Below the pieces are notes generated by a model. It ran no database searches. It was given only the letters and a program-made list of their open reading frames with translations, and was not told where the DNA came from. Below are positions 63,583 to 64,000 of a DNA stretch of 64,000 nt, piece after piece. The position numbers and the translations under genes were made by a program. The DNA is from Didymodactylos carnosus (lineage: Eukaryota > Rotifera > Eurotatoria > Philodinida > Philodinidae): assembly GCA_905250885.1 (NCBI GenBank), contig CAJNOQ010000079.1, forward strand, positions 16,846-80,845. Direction: 5' to 3'. How positions within the stretch are numbered: the first letter of the stretch is position 1; every line of letters starts with the position of its first letter.

Positions 63583-64000
63583 CTAGATCCAGAAAAACAG
63601 AATGAAAGAATCAGTCTGCATAAGGCTGAAAATCGATCCCCCAACTTTTATTAGTCCAATTTGTCCTGAACTCCCCAAGGACGAAAAAAAAAATCATGAA
63701 GCGGGCGCTGCGTTTAGATTAAAAGGTACATTTATCTAGCTTCAGCTAGCTGCACAGAAATACATGAAAATTTCATCTAGCTTCAGCTAGATTGAAGCTA
63801 GTTTCAATTGGGTACAACTAGTTGCTATCGATTAATCGGTCAATTCATAGCTCGATTAATTGGCCCATGTAGCGGCCGTTTCAGCTAGTACACAATTTCA
63901 ACCAGCATGCAGCTAGATAAATGTACCTTTTAATCTAGTTAATCTAGCTGTAAGTGGGCGCTGCAGCTACTTCTGCAGCTAGATTTTCTCGCTTACTTAG
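63583..64000. other. Intron of the DPP-like gene at the window edge
   Basis: Lies upstream of the first visible DPP-like exon (acceptor at 63583-63584). No coding exon is seen. Most of it is an inverted-repeat element. Confidence 0.55.
63712..63955. mobile_element. Small TIR element with a 9-bp flanking direct repeat
   Basis: 'agattaaaaggtacatttat' near 63716 is mirrored by 'ataaatgtaccttttaatct' near 63917. The interior is rich in AGCTAG palindromes. GGGCGCTGC flanks it on both sides (63703-63711 and 63956-63964). A 9-bp duplication would fit a MULE-type MITE. Confidence 0.55.

Noticed and set aside
1-64000. CRISPR arrays, operons, riboswitches, rRNA genes and retroelement reverse transcriptase
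   Set aside because: None seen; gene structure is eukaryotic, and the repeats found are inverted-repeat DNA elements without reverse-transcriptase motifs.

Overview
The window is nuclear DNA from an AT-rich invertebrate animal. The genes have metazoan-specific orthologues (BCL9/Legless, CUL3, an axonemal dynein chain, a synaptotagmin, an alpha2-delta-like channel subunit). They are split by many very short GT-AG introns, mostly 50-80 bp. Compact introns, low GC and many small DNA-transposon relics would fit a bdelloid rotifer such as Rotaria, but that taxonomic guess is inference. No prokaryotic, plasmid or viral architecture was seen.

Layout, left to right. (1) 16-8523 (+): a calcium-independent synaptotagmin-like gene with two alternative first coding exons (to 427 and 2852-3356) spliced to shared exons from 7091. 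(2) 10164-14296 (+): a complete DNAI2 gene in 16 exons. Its introns hold a MULE relic and a small MITE, and a hAT element has landed on its stop codon. (3) 15.1-19.1 kb: intergenic, with another hAT element carrying an 8-bp target duplication. (4) 19143-30810 (-): a complete 14-exon CUL3 (765 aa). Its 7.3-kb intron 4 contains, on the opposite strand, a whole alpha2-delta/VWA-Cache gene (23931-28524). (5) 33732-36480 (+): complete BOP1 (670 aa), followed by a small uncertain ORF. (6) 36.9-46.4 kb: a gene-poor AT-rich stretch with fold-back repeats and microsatellites, probably upstream and 5' non-coding sequence of the next gene. (7) 46526-51351 (+): complete BCL9 (1264 aa) with recognisable HD1 and HD2 motifs. 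(8) 51.4-59.1 kb: gene-poor with TIR elements, then a frameshifted coding relic near 59.1-59.6 kb. (9) 59.9-60.6 kb: a fold-back repeat and an exact 227-bp duplication around a single N, probably an assembly join. (10) 60856-63582 (-): the C-terminal 16 exons of a dipeptidyl-peptidase-IV-family gene that has lost its catalytic Ser and His (DPP6/DPP10-like pseudoenzyme). Its 5' part lies beyond the window.

The genes do not form an operon or a single pathway. Several suit excitable or ciliated cells (synaptotagmin, alpha2-delta, DPP6/10-like, DNAI2) and the rest are housekeeping or signalling (CUL3 ubiquitin ligase scaffold, BOP1 ribosome biogenesis, BCL9 Wnt co-activator). Exon boundaries were derived by hand from splice motifs, reading-frame continuity and recalled family sequences. 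For every complete gene the summed exon length is a multiple of three. No similarity search could be run.
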